From Betaproteobacteria bacterium HGW-Betaproteobacteria-7 (lineage in GTDB: Bacteria; Pseudomonadota; Gammaproteobacteria; Burkholderiales; Rhodocyclaceae), in assembly GCA_002840765.1 (NCBI GenBank), contig PHCE01000001.1:62001-126000 (forward strand): a DNA stretch of 64,000 bases, in the 5' to 3' direction. Both the position numbers and the translations under genes were made by a program. Below are positions 10,809 through 18,513 of the stretch, one piece after another. The notes below the pieces were generated by a model. The model was not told where the DNA came from. It was given only the letters and a program-made list of their open reading frames with translations, and did not search any database. Each line of letters starts with the position of its first letter. The first letter of the stretch is position 1.

Positions 10809-12041
10809 ATGTCACCCCGTCTACTTGCCCTCTGGCTCAAGGAAGTCATCGCCCTCAGCCGCGACCGCCACGGCCTGATGGCCCTCTTCATCATGCCGAC
10901 CATCTTCATCCTGGTGATGACGATGGCCCTGCGCGATGCCTTCACCCCGGGCACCACCATCGACGCGCCATATGTCGTCGTCGACCTCGACCACAGCACC
11001 CACTCGCAGTCCCTGATCCGCCGCCTGGAGAAAACAGCCAGCTTCCAGCGGGTCGCCGCCGACGATGACGCCGAAGGCGCCCGCCAGGGCATCGCCACTG
11101 GCCGCCAGGCGCTGGCCCTGGTCCTGCCAAAGGGTTTCGGCGAACGTCTGCTGACACCTTCCGGCGCCGACGGCCAACCAACCGAACCCTTGCAACTGAT
11201 GGTCGACCCGACCCTCAATCCCGCCCTGCAACTGGCCTTCCGCAACCAGGTGATGGCCACCCTCGGCGCCTTGCGCGCCGACGAGCTGACCCAGCGTGCC
11301 GGCAAGCTGTTCGGCCTGCCGACCATCCCCGGCGCCCAGGCGGAAAAGGAGTGGCCCGACGAAATCATCAGCGTCGCCGTGCGCAACGACAGCAACGTCC
11401 GCCCCCCCTCCTCGGTGCAGCAGAACGTTCCGGCCTGGCTGATCTTCGCCATGTTCTTCGTCGTCATTCCCGTTTCCTCGATTTTCATCACCGAACGCCA
11501 GCAGGGCACCCTGCAGCGCCTGCGCAGCATGGGCGTGCCCTTCCGGCTGATCCTCGCCGGCAAGCTGCTGCCCTTCTTCGTCGTCAATCAGCTGCAGGCG
11601 CTGCTGATGGTCACTGTCGGCATGTTCGTCGTCCCGCTGTTCGGCAGCGAAGCACTGGAAATGCCTGGCACGCTAACGCAGTTAGGCAACTGGTTGGCCG
11701 TCTCGACCGCCGTCAGCCTGGCCGCCGTGGCCTGGGCCTTGCTGATCGCCAGCATCGCCCGCACCTCGGAACAGGCGACCGTCGTTGGTGGTGTCGGCAA
11801 CATCCTGATGGGCGCCATCGGCGGCATCATGGTGCCCAAGTTCGTCATGCCGGCCGGCATGCAGACCCTGGCCGGCTTCTCGCCGATGAGCTGGGCCCTC
11901 GACGGTTTCCACATGGTGATGCTGCGCCACGGCAGCTTCGCCGACCTCCTGCCCAGCCTGGCCAAACTGCTGGCATTCGCCATCCTGGCGCTGACCGCCG
12001 CCATCTGGCTCAATCAGCGCGCCGTCGCCACCCGCTCATGA
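10809..12041 (+). CDS. ABC-2 type transporter permease
   Basis: A 410-residue membrane protein. It has one N-terminal helix (about 23-42, LMALFIMPTIFILVMTMAL), a large extracytoplasmic domain (about 45-200), and five to six C-terminal helices starting near WLIFAMFFVVIPVSSIF. ERQQGTLQRLRSMG after the second helix is typical of ABC-2 permeases (YhhJ/DrrB class). It forms the exporter with the ATPase at 9896. Its stop overlaps the ACP start (ATGA). Confidence 0.92.
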   Translation: MSPRLLALWLKEVIALSRDRHGLMALFIMPTIFILVMTMALRDAFTPGTTIDAPYVVVDLDHSTHSQSLIRRLEKTASFQRVAADDDAEGARQGIATGRQALALVLPKGFGERLLTPSGADGQPTEPLQLMVDPTLNPALQLAFRNQVMATLGALRADELTQRAGKLFGLPTIPGAQAEKEWPDEIISVAVRNDSNVRPPSSVQQNVPAWLIFAMFFVVIPVSSIFITERQQGTLQRLRSMGVPFRLILAGKLLPFFVVNQLQALLMVTVGMFVVPLFGSEALEMPGTLTQLGNWLAVSTAVSLAAVAWALLIASIARTSEQATVVGGVGNILMGAIGGIMVPKFVMPAGMQTLAGFSPMSWALDGFHMVMLRHGSFADLLPSLAKLLAFAILALTAAIWLNQRAVATRS

Positions 12042-12307
12042 ACCCAGACCTCCGCCACGAACTGAAAGCCCTGATCATCGAAGCCTGCGACAAGGAGTGC
12101 ACGCCGGCCGAGATCACCGACGACGAAGTACTGTTTGGCCCGGAGGCCCCGCTGCAGCTCGATTCGCTCGACGCCCTGCAGATTTCCATGGCGATCAAGA
12201 AGAAGTACGGCCTGCGCCTGCCGGACAGCAAGGACACCCGTCGCATCCTCTCCAGCGTCACTAACCTGGCCGAGCATCTGGAAAGCTGGCTCGCCAGCCG
12301 CCGATGA
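12038..12307 (+). CDS. Acyl carrier protein
   Basis: An 89-residue phosphopantetheine-binding domain. The attachment Ser is Ser43 in QLDSLDALQISM, followed by the helix II/III region KKKYGLRLPDSKDTRRIL. It differs from a housekeeping AcpP (no DSLD-TVEL) and resembles the dedicated carriers of aryl-polyene-type clusters. It is placed between the transporter and two condensing-enzyme genes, with four-base overlaps on both sides. It presumably holds the growing or starter acyl chain. Confidence 0.93.
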   Translation: MNPDLRHELKALIIEACDKECTPAEITDDEVLFGPEAPLQLDSLDALQISMAIKKKYGLRLPDSKDTRRILSSVTNLAEHLESWLASRR

Positions 12308-13386
12308 CGCGGCCGGTCTATCTCGGCGCCAGCGGCCTGGTTTGCGCCCGCGGCGCCTCGCCGACGGCTGTCGCCGCCGCGCTCGCGGCCGGTGAATCAG
12401 GTAGTGACTGGCGCCAGCACGGTAACCGACGTTTTCCCTGGTTCGCGCTGCCGCTCGCCGAACAGGACTGGCTGACCCGCGCCGAAAAAGCGATCTGCCT
12501 GGTTGCCGAAAGCCTCGGCCCGCTGCCGCCGACCACACCGCTGTTCGTCGCTTCCTCGTCCTTCCAGATCGGCCTTTGCGAAACACGGCCGCCGCCCTAT
12601 GAGCTGCCGATCGCCAATGCCTCATTCAGCCGCCAACTGGCGAGCTGGATGCAACTCGACGGCCCGCGCTACAGCTTCTCCAACGCCTGCATCTCCGGCT
12701 TCTCGGCCATCGACGCCGCACGCAGCCTGATCGCCGCCGGGCAGATCGACGGAGCCGTGGTCCTCGGCTGCGAACTGGCCAACGCCAGCACCCTGGCCGG
12801 CTTCGCCGCCCTCGAACTGCTCTCGCCAACTGCCTGCCGCCCCTTCGACCGTGACCGTGAAGGGCTCGTTCTCGGCGAAGCGGTTGCCGCCATCCACCTC
12901 ACCGCCAAATCGACCCCCTGGCGCCTCGCGGCGCTGCGCACCGGCATCGATGCCTGGTCGATCACCGGCCCCGACCCGGAGGGCGGTCCGATTGCCGAAC
13001 TGCTCGGCGAATGCCTGCAGGAAGCCGGCCTCGCCGCCGATGACATCGACCTGGTCAAACTGCAGGCTGCTGGCTCACCGGGCACCGACCTGGCCGAAGC
13101 CAACGCCCTGCGCCAGGTGTTTGCGACGAGTCCGCCGCCGTTGCTGTCATTCAAGTCGGCCTTTGGCCACACCCTGGGCGCCAGCGGCGTCGCCGAACTA
13201 ACCGCCCTGCTCGCCTGCCTGGATAGCAATTGCATTCCGGCCACCGCCGGCTTTGCCACGGCCGATCCGCAACTCGGTCTGCAGCCAACGACCCGCAACA
13301 GCAGCCAGCCGGTTCGCCACGCCCTGCTCAACCTGATCGGCTTCGGCGGCGGCCTGGCCAGCATGATCGTGACCCGCGAACGATGA
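12304..13386 (+). CDS. Beta-ketoacyl synthase (KAS I/II type) with an altered His site
   Basis: A 360-residue FabB/FabF-family protein. The nucleophile is Cys129 in FSNACISGFSA. The second catalytic His is His289 in FGHTLGASG. The first, normally in an HGT motif, is replaced: the segment reads KLQAAGSPGTDLAEA, with Ala256 at the His position. A Cys-His pair without the first His may be impaired in decarboxylation or depend on a partner. The chain-length-factor-like protein encoded immediately downstream could form a KS/CLF heterodimer with it. Start and stop both overlap neighbouring genes by four bases. Confidence 0.85.
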   Translation: MTRPVYLGASGLVCARGASPTAVAAALAAGESGSDWRQHGNRRFPWFALPLAEQDWLTRAEKAICLVAESLGPLPPTTPLFVASSSFQIGLCETRPPPYELPIANASFSRQLASWMQLDGPRYSFSNACISGFSAIDAARSLIAAGQIDGAVVLGCELANASTLAGFAALELLSPTACRPFDRDREGLVLGEAVAAIHLTAKSTPWRLAALRTGIDAWSITGPDPEGGPIAELLGECLQEAGLAADDIDLVKLQAAGSPGTDLAEANALRQVFATSPPPLLSFKSAFGHTLGASGVAELTALLACLDSNCIPATAGFATADPQLGLQPTTRNSSQPVRHALLNLIGFGGGLASMIVTRER

Positions 13387-14057
13387 TTTATCTCGACGCC
13401 ATCGTCAGCCAGCAGTTCGCGCCGGCAGACTTGCCGGCTGCCATCCGCGCCGCGCTCGGCAAGCCACTGCGTCGGGCGCCGGTACTGGCCCAGCTGGCCG
13501 TGCTCGGTGCCCTCGCCTGCCTGCCCGCCGAACGGCGCAGCCGGCCGACGGCACTGCTCTGGCAATCAACCAGCGGCCCACGCCTGGAAACCCTGGAATT
13601 GCTCGACGAAGTCTGTCAGGGCAGCGGCGAGCCAATGCCCTTCACCTTTCTCGCCACGGTCCCTGCCAGCGCCGCAGTGCAACTGCGCCCCTTCGTCCCC
13701 GGCCTGCGTTCGGCCTCGACGCTGCCGCTCGATACGGAACAGGAAGCCAACTGGCGCCTGCTGCTGACTATCGCTGCCAACTGGCTGGCGGAAGGTCGCT
13801 ACGAACAGGTACTGTGCGCCCATCTCGACCACTGGGCCGACTGCCTGAGCGGCCATTGGCTGGCGCTGTCCGCCTCGCCATCGGCCAGCACGCTGGCGAC
13901 CCTGCGCACCAGCGCCGGCGCCCCAGTCACGCAGGCGACCGACACGCCGGATTTCCCCGTCGCCCTCGGCCGCTGGCTAAGCGCTCCGGCCGGTCCGTCG
14001 CTGCAACTTCATTCTCCCGCCGCTCCCGGGCTGACGGTAGAATTCGCCCGAACCTAA
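13383..14057 (+). CDS. Short beta-ketoacyl synthase-like protein (chain-length-factor type)
   Basis: About 224 residues with the outline of the ketoacyl-synthase N-terminal-like family that accompanies aryl-polyene synthases (LLWQSTSGPRLETLELLDEV, PFTFLATVPASAAVQL). No nucleophilic Cys in an NACxSG context is present, so it is not itself a condensing enzyme. ATG 13383 overlaps the upstream stop (ATGA) and is preferred over an in-frame start at 13230 inside the previous gene. It probably pairs with the synthase at 12304. Last gene of the cluster; a separate promoter for cnoX overlaps its 3' end. Confidence 0.72.
   Translation: MIYLDAIVSQQFAPADLPAAIRAALGKPLRRAPVLAQLAVLGALACLPAERRSRPTALLWQSTSGPRLETLELLDEVCQGSGEPMPFTFLATVPASAAVQLRPFVPGLRSASTLPLDTEQEANWRLLLTIAANWLAEGRYEQVLCAHLDHWADCLSGHWLALSASPSASTLATLRTSAGAPVTQATDTPDFPVALGRWLSAPAGPSLQLHSPAAPGLTVEFART
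14038..14043 (+). promoter_or_regulatory. Probable -10 element for cnoX
   Basis: TAGAAT in GTAGAATTCGCCC, inside the last codons of the upstream gene and 32 bases before the cnoX ATG. It is the same kind of element as those before the genes at 6419, 15865 and 17404. No strong -35 is visible. Confidence 0.35.
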
Positions 14058-14075
14058 TTTTTCACCGAGATCGCC

Positions 14076-14933
14076 ATGTCCCAATTCGCCTTTGACGTAA
14101 CCCTCGAAGATTTCGAAGCCAAAGTGCTGCTGGCTGCCGAGACCGTGCCGGTGCTGGTCGACTTCTGGGCGCCGTGGTGCGAACCCTGCAAGGTCCTGAA
14201 ACCAATGCTGGAGAAGCTGGCCGAGGAATACGCCGGCCGCTTCCTGCTGGCGATGGTCAATGCCGACGAATGTCCGGAACTGGCCCAGCACTTCGGCGTG
14301 CGCAGCATCCCCTCGGTCAAGGTCCTGTTCCAGGGCCAACTGGTCGACGAATTCAACGGCGCCATGGCGGAAAGCCAGCTGCGCGAATTCATCGACCGCG
14401 TCGCCCTGCCAGCCGGACCGGCCAGCGCCTCGCCGCGCGAGCAGGCGGTGGCACTGATTGGCGAAGGCCAGCTTGATGCCGCCTTGGCCATCCTCGTCGA
14501 AGCCAGCCGCGAGGCGCCGGACGACGAGGCAATCCGCCTCGATGCCATCGAACTGCTGATGCAACTCGGCCGCACCGAAGAGGCGCAGCAATTGCTCGCC
14601 GTCGAGTACAAGCAGGAAGCCGATCGCGCCACTGCCCTGCGCGCCCGCCTGGCGCTGGCCCAGGGCGCCGCCGACACGGCGCCGCTGGAGGCGAAGCTGG
14701 CCGCCAACCCCGACGATCACGCCACGCGCCTCGAACTGGCCCGCGCTTACGCCGCCCAGAGCCGCTTCCGCGAAGCCCTCGAAGCGGCGCTGGAAGTTGT
14801 CAGCCGCGACCGTTTCTTCGACGAAGGCGCCGGGCGCAAGGCTCTGCTGCAGCTGTTCGAGGCCCTGGCCAGCGAACAGTACGACGATCTGGTCCGCGAG
14901 TTCCGCCGCAAGCTGTCGGCCGCCCTCAACTGA
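14076..14933 (+). CDS. cnoX: Thioredoxin-TPR chaperedoxin CnoX (YbbN family)
   Basis: A 285-residue protein. The N-terminal thioredoxin domain (about 1-110) has an intact WCEPC site and SIPSVKVLF cis-Pro loop. The C-terminal half has TPR-like helical repeats (DAALAILVEASREAPDD, ALEAALEVVSRDRFFDE). The layout is that of CnoX/YbbN, a holdase that protects proteins from hypochlorous or oxidative damage and hands them to folding chaperones. E. coli CnoX lacks the first Cys; here both Cys are present, so redox activity is likely. Cytoplasmic; followed by a histone-deacetylase-like gene. Confidence 0.9.
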   Translation: MSQFAFDVTLEDFEAKVLLAAETVPVLVDFWAPWCEPCKVLKPMLEKLAEEYAGRFLLAMVNADECPELAQHFGVRSIPSVKVLFQGQLVDEFNGAMAESQLREFIDRVALPAGPASASPREQAVALIGEGQLDAALAILVEASREAPDDEAIRLDAIELLMQLGRTEEAQQLLAVEYKQEADRATALRARLALAQGAADTAPLEAKLAANPDDHATRLELARAYAAQSRFREALEAALEVVSRDRFFDEGAGRKALLQLFEALASEQYDDLVREFRRKLSAALN

Positions 14934-14955
14934 GGCCACCAGGCGTCCGCCTGCC

Positions 14956-15855
14956 GTGCGCCTGTTCTACACCGATGTCTTTGTACTGCCGCTGCCGGCA
15001 GGGCATCGCTTTCCGATGGAAAAGTACGCCCGCCTGCGCCAACGCCTGCTGAGCAGCGGTGATTTCGCCGAGGACAACTTCCATCTGCCACCGCCGACCA
15101 GCGACGAAGAGCTGGCCCGGGCGCATGATCCCGAGTACATCCGCCAGGTCGCCGACGGCACCCTACCCGAACGCATGCAGAAGGCCATCGGCTTTCCCTG
15201 GAGCGCCGGCATGGTCGAGCGTTCGCGGCGCTCCGCCGGGGCCACCCTCGCCGCCTGTCGGGCGGCGCTGGCCGATGGCGTCGCCGCCAACCTGGCCGGC
15301 GGCACCCACCATGCTTTCCGTGACCGCGGCGAAGGCTTCTGCGTCTTCAACGATGCCGCCGTCGCCGCCCGCGCCATGCAGGCGGAAGGAAGGGCCGAGC
15401 GCATCCTGATCGTCGATTGCGATGTACACCAGGGCAACGGCACAGCCAGCATCCTGCACGGCGACGACAGCGTCTTCACCTTCTCCATCCACGGCGCCCG
15501 CAACTTTCCCTTCACCAAGGAAAGCAGCGACCTTGACATCGAACTGCCCGACGGCTGCAGCGACGAGGCTTACCTGCTGCAGCTCGATGACGGCCTGACC
15601 ACTGCCTTCGATCTGGCCCGGCCGCAACTGGTCATCTACCTGGCCGGCGCCGACCCCTATGCCGACGACCGCCTCGGCCGGTTGTCCCTGAGCATGGACG
15701 GTCTGGCCGAGCGTGATCGCCGTGTCTTTGCCCGCTGCCGGCAAGCCGGCATCCCTGTCGCCGTCGCCATGGCCGGCGGTTATGCCCGCCAGATCGACGA
15801 CACCGTGGCTATCCATGCCAACACCATCCGCCTCGCCCGCCAGCATTGGGACTAG
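14956..15855 (+). CDS. Histone deacetylase family amidohydrolase (AcuC/acetylpolyamine type)
   Basis: A 299-residue zinc deacetylase. The GGTHHAF motif holds the catalytic His pair. DCDVHQGNGTA supplies zinc-ligand Asp and His, and GADPYADDRLGR supplies the last Asp. Members remove acetyl groups from lysine or polyamines; the substrate cannot be told from sequence. The start is GTG 14956 (MRLFYTDVFVLPLPAGH), because the longer reading frame lies inside cnoX and the family begins at this strand. It sits 22 bases after cnoX. Confidence 0.88.
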   Translation: MRLFYTDVFVLPLPAGHRFPMEKYARLRQRLLSSGDFAEDNFHLPPPTSDEELARAHDPEYIRQVADGTLPERMQKAIGFPWSAGMVERSRRSAGATLAACRAALADGVAANLAGGTHHAFRDRGEGFCVFNDAAVAARAMQAEGRAERILIVDCDVHQGNGTASILHGDDSVFTFSIHGARNFPFTKESSDLDIELPDGCSDEAYLLQLDDGLTTAFDLARPQLVIYLAGADPYADDRLGRLSLSMDGLAERDRRVFARCRQAGIPVAVAMAGGYARQIDDTVAIHANTIRLARQHWD

Positions 15856-15858
15856 AAT
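15853..15858 (+). promoter_or_regulatory. Possible -10 element, leaderless arrangement for nnr
   Basis: TAGAAT in CTAGAATTGCCGG ends seven bases before the nnr ATG at 15865, so initiation at the usual distance would fall on the A of the ATG. No Shine-Dalgarno sequence precedes that ATG. The element overlaps the stop of the upstream gene. Confidence 0.3.
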
Positions 15859-15864
15859 TGCCGG

Positions 15865-17358
15865 ATGGATAACGCCCTTTATCTCAGCCCGGCGCTACGC
15901 GCGCTGGAATCCAGCCACGCCAACGAAGCCCTGATGCAGCGCGCCGGCGCCGCCGCTGCCGATTGGGCCGGTGAACTGGCCGCGCCACGCGGCCTGCCGA
16001 TTCTGGTCATCGCCGGCCCCGGCAACAATGGCGGCGACGCTTTCGAAGCCGCCCGTCTGTTGCGCCAGCGCTTCTTCACGGTTTTCGTCGTCTTTGCCGG
16101 ACTGCCGGAACGCCTGCCGGCGGACGCTCGCGAGGCGTGGCAACGCTTCATCGATGGTGGCGGCAGCACCTTCGAGACGATCCCAGCCGATCACCGCTGG
16201 TCGCTGATCATTGACGGCCTGTTCGGCATCGGCCTGGGTCGTCAACCGGCCACTATTGCCGCCAGCCTGATTGAGGAAATCAACACCCTCGCCCAGCGCG
16301 ACCGCTGTCCGCTGCTCGCTCTCGACTGTCCTTCCGGCCTGGCCGCGGATACCGGCACCGCGCCGGGGGCAGTGGTTTGCGCCACGCACACCCTGACCTT
16401 CATCGCCGCCAAACCGGGCCTGCTGACCGCTGATGGTCCCGATCATTGCGGCGAAATCCGCGTCGCCACGCTGGAACTCGATCCCGCGCGCGAACGGCCA
16501 GCGGACGGCCATCGCCTGACGCGCCGCGATTTCAGCCAAAACCTGCAGCCGCGCCGGCAGAACAGCCACAAGGGCAGTTTTGGCAGCGTCGGCGTGCTCG
16601 GCGGCGCCCCTTCGATGGTCGGCGCCGCCTTCCTGACCGCCCGCGCCGCCCTCAAGCTCGGCGCTGGCCGTGTCTACGCCGGCCTGATCGATGCCCAGGC
16701 ACCGAGCTTCGACCCGCTGCAACCGGAACTGATGCTGCGCCGGCCCCATGCCCTGTTGCAGACGGCGCTCTCGGCACTGGCCTGCGGTCCCGGCCTGGGT
16801 GTCTCGCTGGAAGCCTCCGAACTGCTCGAGGCGGCCATTCTGCTTGACCAACCGCTGGTCCTCGATGCCGATGCCCTCAACCTGATCGCCAGCGAAGCCA
16901 ACCTGCAGCAGGCCTTGGCCAGCCGCCAGGTGCCGGCCATCCTGACGCCACATCCGGCCGAAGCCGGCCGCCTGCTCGACAGCACGTCGGCTGAAGTGCA
17001 ATCCGATCGCATCGCCGCCGCCCGCGAAATCGCCGGCCGCTACCGCAGCCATGTTGCGCTGAAGGGTTGCGGCACGGTCGTCGCCAGCGTCGACGGTGCC
17101 TGGTGGATCAACAGCACCGGCAACCCCGGCATGGCCACGGCCGGCATGGGCGATGTGCTGAGCGGCATCGTCCTTGCCCTGCTCGGCCAGCACTGGCCGG
17201 CGCTGCCCGCCCTGCTCGCCGGCGTACACCTGCACGGCGCCGCCGCCGATCGCCTGGTTGCCGCTGGCACCGGCCCGATCGGCCTGACCGCCGGCGAGGT
17301 GATCGATGCCGCCCGCGACGAATTCAATGACTGGCTACGCCAGCCGTCCTCCGCCTGA
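15865..17358 (+). CDS. nnr: Bifunctional NAD(P)H-hydrate epimerase / ADP-dependent dehydratase
   Basis: A 497-residue metabolite-repair enzyme restoring damaged NAD(P)H hydrates. The N-terminal YjeF-type epimerase domain (about 1-210) contains VIAGPGNNGGDAFEAARLL. The C-terminal dehydratase domain (about 225-490) contains the HKGSFGSVGVLGGA loop, LTPHPAEAGRLL, and the ribokinase-like NPGMATAGMGDVLSG signature. It begins ten bases after the deacetylase stop, with no Shine-Dalgarno motif. nadC follows, a fitting NAD neighbour. Confidence 0.96.
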   Translation: MDNALYLSPALRALESSHANEALMQRAGAAAADWAGELAAPRGLPILVIAGPGNNGGDAFEAARLLRQRFFTVFVVFAGLPERLPADAREAWQRFIDGGGSTFETIPADHRWSLIIDGLFGIGLGRQPATIAASLIEEINTLAQRDRCPLLALDCPSGLAADTGTAPGAVVCATHTLTFIAAKPGLLTADGPDHCGEIRVATLELDPARERPADGHRLTRRDFSQNLQPRRQNSHKGSFGSVGVLGGAPSMVGAAFLTARAALKLGAGRVYAGLIDAQAPSFDPLQPELMLRRPHALLQTALSALACGPGLGVSLEASELLEAAILLDQPLVLDADALNLIASEANLQQALASRQVPAILTPHPAEAGRLLDSTSAEVQSDRIAAAREIAGRYRSHVALKGCGTVVASVDGAWWINSTGNPGMATAGMGDVLSGIVLALLGQHWPALPALLAGVHLHGAAADRLVAAGTGPIGLTAGEVIDAARDEFNDWLRQPSSA

Positions 17359-17369
17359 CGCCCGGAAGG

Positions 17370-17375
17370 TACAAT
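17370..17375 (+). promoter_or_regulatory. Probable -10 element for nadC
   Basis: TACAAT in GTACAATTCGCCA lies 28 bases before the nadC ATG, in the 45-base gap after nnr. The surroundings (AATTCGCC) match the other TAGAAT-type elements in this window. The -35 region is not convincing. Confidence 0.4.
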
Positions 17376-17403
17376 TCGCCACCCACCTTCGTCCCCACGC
17401 ATC

Positions 17404-18267
17404 ATGGCCATCGACTTTCCCGTTCCGCTTGCTCCCGAAATCGCCCGCAACGTCTCTGCCGCCCTTGAAGAAGATCTCGGTGCCGGCGACCTGACCGCCA
17501 GCCTGGTCGATGGCAGCCGCCAGACGCGCGCCACCGTCATTTCCCGCGAGCCCGGCGTGCTCTGCGGCACTGCCTGGTTCGACGAATGCATCCGCCGCCT
17601 CGACCCGCAGGCCCGCGTGCGCTGGCACGCCGCCGATGGCGATCGCATCGCCGCCAACCAGGCGCTCTGCGACATCGACGCCAACGCCTGCGCCCTGCTC
17701 TCGGCTGAGCGCAGCGCCCTGAATTTCCTCCAGCTTCTTTCCGCCGTCGCCAGCAAGGCCCGCATCTACGCCGATCTAATCTCGGGCACCAAGGCGCAGG
17801 TGGTGGACACGCGCAAAACCCTGCCCGGCCTGCGTCTCGCCCAGAAATTCGCCGTCCGTTGCGGTGGCGGCGGCAATCACCGTCTGGCCCTGTGGGACGC
17901 CATCCTGATCAAGGAAAACCACATCCACGCCGCCGGCGGCATCGCCCCGGCCATGGCAGCAGCGCAGCAGGTCGCGGTAGCGGCGGGCGAGCGTTGCCGC
18001 TTCATCCAGATCGAGGTCGAATCGCTGGATGAGCTGGAAACGGCGCTAGCAGCCGGGGCGACGATGATCCTTCTGGACAATTTCAGTCTCGAGATGATGC
18101 GCGAAGCCGCCCGTCGCAATGCCGGCCGCGCCATCCTCGAAGCCTCCGGCAACGTCACCCTGGAAACCATACGCGGCATCGCCGAAACCGGTGTCGACCG
18201 TATTTCGGTCGGGGCGCTGACCAAGGACGTCAAGGCGCTCGACCTGTCGATGCGCTTCGTCGGCTAG
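17404..18267 (+). CDS. nadC: Nicotinate-nucleotide pyrophosphorylase (quinolinate PRTase)
   Basis: A 287-residue enzyme that converts quinolinate and PRPP to nicotinate mononucleotide in de novo NAD synthesis. It contains the substrate-binding run VDTRKTLPGLRLAQKFAV, GGGGNHRLALWDAILIKENH, and the C-terminal barrel segments IQIEVESLDEL and LEASGNVTLETI. ATG 17404 gives normal length. It is downstream of nnr in an NAD-related pair. Confidence 0.97.
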   Translation: MAIDFPVPLAPEIARNVSAALEEDLGAGDLTASLVDGSRQTRATVISREPGVLCGTAWFDECIRRLDPQARVRWHAADGDRIAANQALCDIDANACALLSAERSALNFLQLLSAVASKARIYADLISGTKAQVVDTRKTLPGLRLAQKFAVRCGGGGNHRLALWDAILIKENHIHAAGGIAPAMAAAQQVAVAAGERCRFIQIEVESLDELETALAAGATMILLDNFSLEMMREAARRNAGRAILEASGNVTLETIRGIAETGVDRISVGALTKDVKALDLSMRFVG

Positions 18268-18336
18268 AACGGATTGCTAATTGACGTCATAATCCGGACA
18301 ACATACCGATAACGATTGCCCAAGGGAGCCCTACCG

Positions 18337-18474
18337 ATGTTGTTCGCGCTGTTTTATGTGGTCGCCATCGCCATTCTGGTACTGCATTTCACCGGTTTTC
18401 TCGCCCGGCACAATCTCGAATGGCTGGTTCTGGTACTCGCTGTCGCCGTCTTCCCGGCAGTCATCTATCTCTGA
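18337..18474 (+). CDS. 45-residue membrane protein
   Basis: A short frame after nadC with a strong ribosome-binding site (AAGGGAG, eight bases before the ATG). The product is almost entirely two hydrophobic helices, FALFYVVAIAILVLHFTGFL and WLVLVLAVAVFPAVIYL, joined by a short ARHNLE turn. It ends just before a hairpin. The RBS and clean two-helix pattern make it a likely real gene, but I do not recognise the family and cannot give a role. Confidence 0.6.
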   Translation: MLFALFYVVAIAILVLHFTGFLARHNLEWLVLVLAVAVFPAVIYL

Positions 18475-18477
18475 CCC

Positions 18478-18499
18478 GCTCCGGCCTTCCGGCCGGAGC
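18478..18499. terminator. Hairpin between the 45-residue gene and thrC
   Basis: A perfect inverted repeat GCTCCGGCC / GGCCGGAGC with a four-base loop lies between two convergent genes ending at 18474 and 18514. The stem is strong but there is no long T run on either strand. It probably acts as a bidirectional terminator. Confidence 0.6.
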
Positions 18500-18513
18500 T
18501 TGAGCGCCGCCGA

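Noticed and set aside
10298..11587. 429-residue minus-strand frame over the ABC transporter genes
   Set aside because: The ABC ATPase and permease motifs on the plus strand explain this region; the antisense frame has only the mirrored composition.
15895..17235. 446-residue minus-strand frame over nnr
   Set aside because: nnr is complete with both domains on the plus strand; the antisense protein is low-complexity Gly/Ala/Gln-rich.
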